A stretch of DNA of 5,294 bases, taken from Candidatus Heimdallarchaeota archaeon. GTDB lineage: Archaea > Asgardarchaeota > Heimdallarchaeia > JABLTI01. The stretch lies in assembly GCA_030667035.1 (NCBI GenBank), contig DAOUWQ010000148.1:1-5294 (forward strand). Direction: 5' to 3'. Below, piece by piece: positions 3,797 through 5,294 of this stretch; the stretch's first letter is position 1; every line of letters begins with the position of its first letter. Made by a program: the position numbers and the translations under genes. The notes beneath the pieces were generated by a model. The model was not told the DNA's origin. It was given only the letters and a program-made list of their open reading frames with translations, and made no database searches.

Positions 3797-5294
3797 ATGT
3801 GCGGAATAATCGGTTATACAGGAAAGAGAATGGCCTCACCAATATTACTTGCTTCTTTGAAACGATTAGAATATCGTGGTTATGATTCATGTGGTATGGC
3901 ATCCTTAAATGAAAATAATATTATTGAAGTTAGAAAAGGTACAGGACGGATTGAGGAAGTAAATACTAAAGTAGATTTCTTATCTTTAACAGGGAAAATA
4001 GGTATTGCTCATACTCGTTGGGCAACACATGGGAATGTTACAAAGGAAAATTCTCATCCCTTTACTTCTTGTGATGGTGAATATGCCCTTATTCACAATG
4101 GTATCTTAGAAAATTATGTCGAATTAAAAAAACAATTGGTAGAAAAAGGACACCAATTTACTTCAACAACTGATACTGAAGTCTTAGTTCATTTAGTAGA
4201 AGAAAATATGAAACAAACTAAAGATATTATCAAAGCAATAAAGGAAACTTCTGAACAAGCAAAAGGAGCTTTCACTTTCCTATTGCTAAGTAAAAAATCG
4301 GGTGACATTTATTGTTTTAGAAAGGATTCTCCACTGATTATTGGAGTTGGTGACAATGAATTCTTCGCCTCATCAGATATGACCTCCTTTTTGGACTACA
4401 CCAATAAAGCAATTATTTTAGAGAATTATGAATTAGCAATTCTCAATGAGGAATGCACAATATATGATTTAACTGCTGGTAAAAAAATTAAAAAGGAAAT
4501 TTCAACAATCGACTGGACTGCTAAGCAAGCCTCTAAAGATGGTTATCCACATTTCATGCTTAAAGAAATAATAGAACAAGCAGAAGTATCAAAACATGCC
4601 TTAGAACAAGATCCAGTCAAATTAGCTGAAGTTGTTAAATTGTTGCGTCAAGCAAAAAAGGTTTATTTTCTCGGTTCCGGAACTTCTTACCGTGCTTGTT
4701 TATTAGCATCGATTTATTTTGTTAAATTTACCCATCGAAATTTCATGCCTATATTAGGCTCCGAATTTAAAACCTATCAGAATTTGTTCGATGATGAAAC
4801 AGTTCTTTTCGCTATTAGTCAATCTGGGGAAACTGCAGATGTCCTGGAAGGAATTAAAATTGCCAAAAGCAAGGGCACGAAGATTATTTCTTTAGTAAAT
4901 GTTATGGGTAGCACAATTATGCGTGAATCCAGTCAATATCTTACTTTGAACGCTGGTCCGGAAATTGCTGTTGCTTCGACTAAAGCATTCACTTCTCAGG
5001 TGCTTATTTTAGTGATGTTGGCATATGCCTTAAACAATCAACTCTCTGAAGGGAAAGAACATCTCAATGAAGTTATCAATCAATTTGAAATGATAATGAA
5101 TCAATCTGATTTTATCAAGGATTTATCTAAAAAAGTGCTGGATAAGCGTGACCTATATCTAATTGGCCGTGGTGCTGCATTTCCAGTCGCAATGGAAGGG
5201 GAACTTAAGATTAAAGAAATCGCCTATATTCACGCAGATGCTTTAGCAGGTGGAGAATTAAAACATCATACTCTTGCTCTTATTGAACCCGGCG
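3797..5294 (+). CDS. glmS: Glucosamine-6-phosphate synthase (isomerizing), 3' end cut by window
   Basis: The enzyme makes glucosamine-6-phosphate from fructose-6-phosphate and glutamine in the cytoplasm, the committed step toward UDP-GlcNAc and surface glycans. The window holds 499 residues; about 90-100 C-terminal residues, with the late catalytic lysine of the isomerase site, lie outside. The glutaminase domain (1 to about 235) starts MCGIIGYTG with nucleophile Cys2, then RLEYRGYDS (23-31), HTRWATHG (72-79), HNG (100-102) and TTDTE (124-128). The first SIS domain (about 280-410) has GSGTSYRA (293-300) and SQSGETAD (341-348). The second (from about 446) has IGRG (456-459), EGELKIKEIAYIHA (467-480) and GELKH (486-490). 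By comparison with E. coli GlmS, Lys471, Glu474 and His490 match Lys485, Glu488 and His504, so the domain linkage is about 14 residues shorter. His491 replaces the glycine normally following GELKH. No glmS ribozyme leader is visible; the gene is divergent from the winged-helix regulator. Confidence 0.97.
   Translation, partial: MCGIIGYTGKRMASPILLASLKRLEYRGYDSCGMASLNENNIIEVRKGTGRIEEVNTKVDFLSLTGKIGIAHTRWATHGNVTKENSHPFTSCDGEYALIHNGILENYVELKKQLVEKGHQFTSTTDTEVLVHLVEENMKQTKDIIKAIKETSEQAKGAFTFLLLSKKSGDIYCFRKDSPLIIGVGDNEFFASSDMTSFLDYTNKAIILENYELAILNEECTIYDLTAGKKIKKEISTIDWTAKQASKDGYPHFMLKEIIEQAEVSKHALEQDPVKLAEVVKLLRQAKKVYFLGSGTSYRACLLASIYFVKFTHRNFMPILGSEFKTYQNLFDDETVLFAISQSGETADVLEGIKIAKSKGTKIISLVNVMGSTIMRESSQYLTLNAGPEIAVASTKAFTSQVLILVMLAYALNNQLSEGKEHLNEVINQFEMIMNQSDFIKDLSKKVLDKRDLYLIGRGAAFPVAMEGELKIKEIAYIHADALAGGELKHHTLALIEPG

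Overview
The window looks like AT-rich chromosomal DNA from an archaeon. The main evidence is a glycyl-tRNA synthetase (GlyRS) of the archaeal/eukaryotic alpha-2 type, a winged-helix regulator fused to a domain resembling archaeal S-layer proteins, intron-free compact genes, and TATA-like promoter elements in place of clear -35/-10 pairs. Motif 3 of the synthetase carries a Gly-Arg pair that I recall from eukaryotic GlyRS, which would fit an Asgard-type archaeon, but I cannot place the lineage from sequence alone. No mobile element, CRISPR array, tRNA or rRNA gene is visible.

Layout, left to right. Positions 1-94 hold the 3' flank of glyS, with a 10-bp hairpin and a T-run (minus strand) that look like its terminator. 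Positions 95-1666 (minus) encode glycyl-tRNA synthetase. Its start is odd: the longest frame begins at TTG without a Shine-Dalgarno (SD) sequence, while a strong GGAGGA lies 8 nt before an in-frame ATT codon. Positions 1667-1849 are a 183-bp divergent spacer with a small hairpin, a 10-bp-period tandem repeat, and the ribosome binding site of the next gene. Positions 1850-2551 (plus) encode a YkgJ-type cysteine-cluster metal-binding protein with charged low-complexity tails. A hairpin plus T8 tract at 2575-2606 separates it from the convergent gene at 2605-3573 (minus). That gene encodes a 322-residue protein with an N-terminal winged helix, an S-layer-like central domain and a perfect EF-hand-type calcium loop at its C-terminus. 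Positions 3574-3796 are a 223-bp divergent promoter region with three copies of a TAATGGT element around a TATA-like box. From 3797 to the window end (plus) runs glmS, glucosamine-6-phosphate synthase, cut by the window edge before its last roughly 90-100 residues.

No gene-free stretch exceeds 300 bases. Each gene appears to be its own transcription unit, in alternating orientation. The most interesting part is the right-hand pair: a putative DNA-binding protein carrying a cell-surface-like domain and a calcium loop, divergent from the enzyme that commits sugar to amino-sugar and glycan synthesis, with repeated operator-like sites between them. A link between envelope or glycan state and glmS expression is a reasonable hypothesis but is inference only. 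The synthetase and the cysteine-cluster protein look like ordinary housekeeping genes apart from the unusual glyS start.
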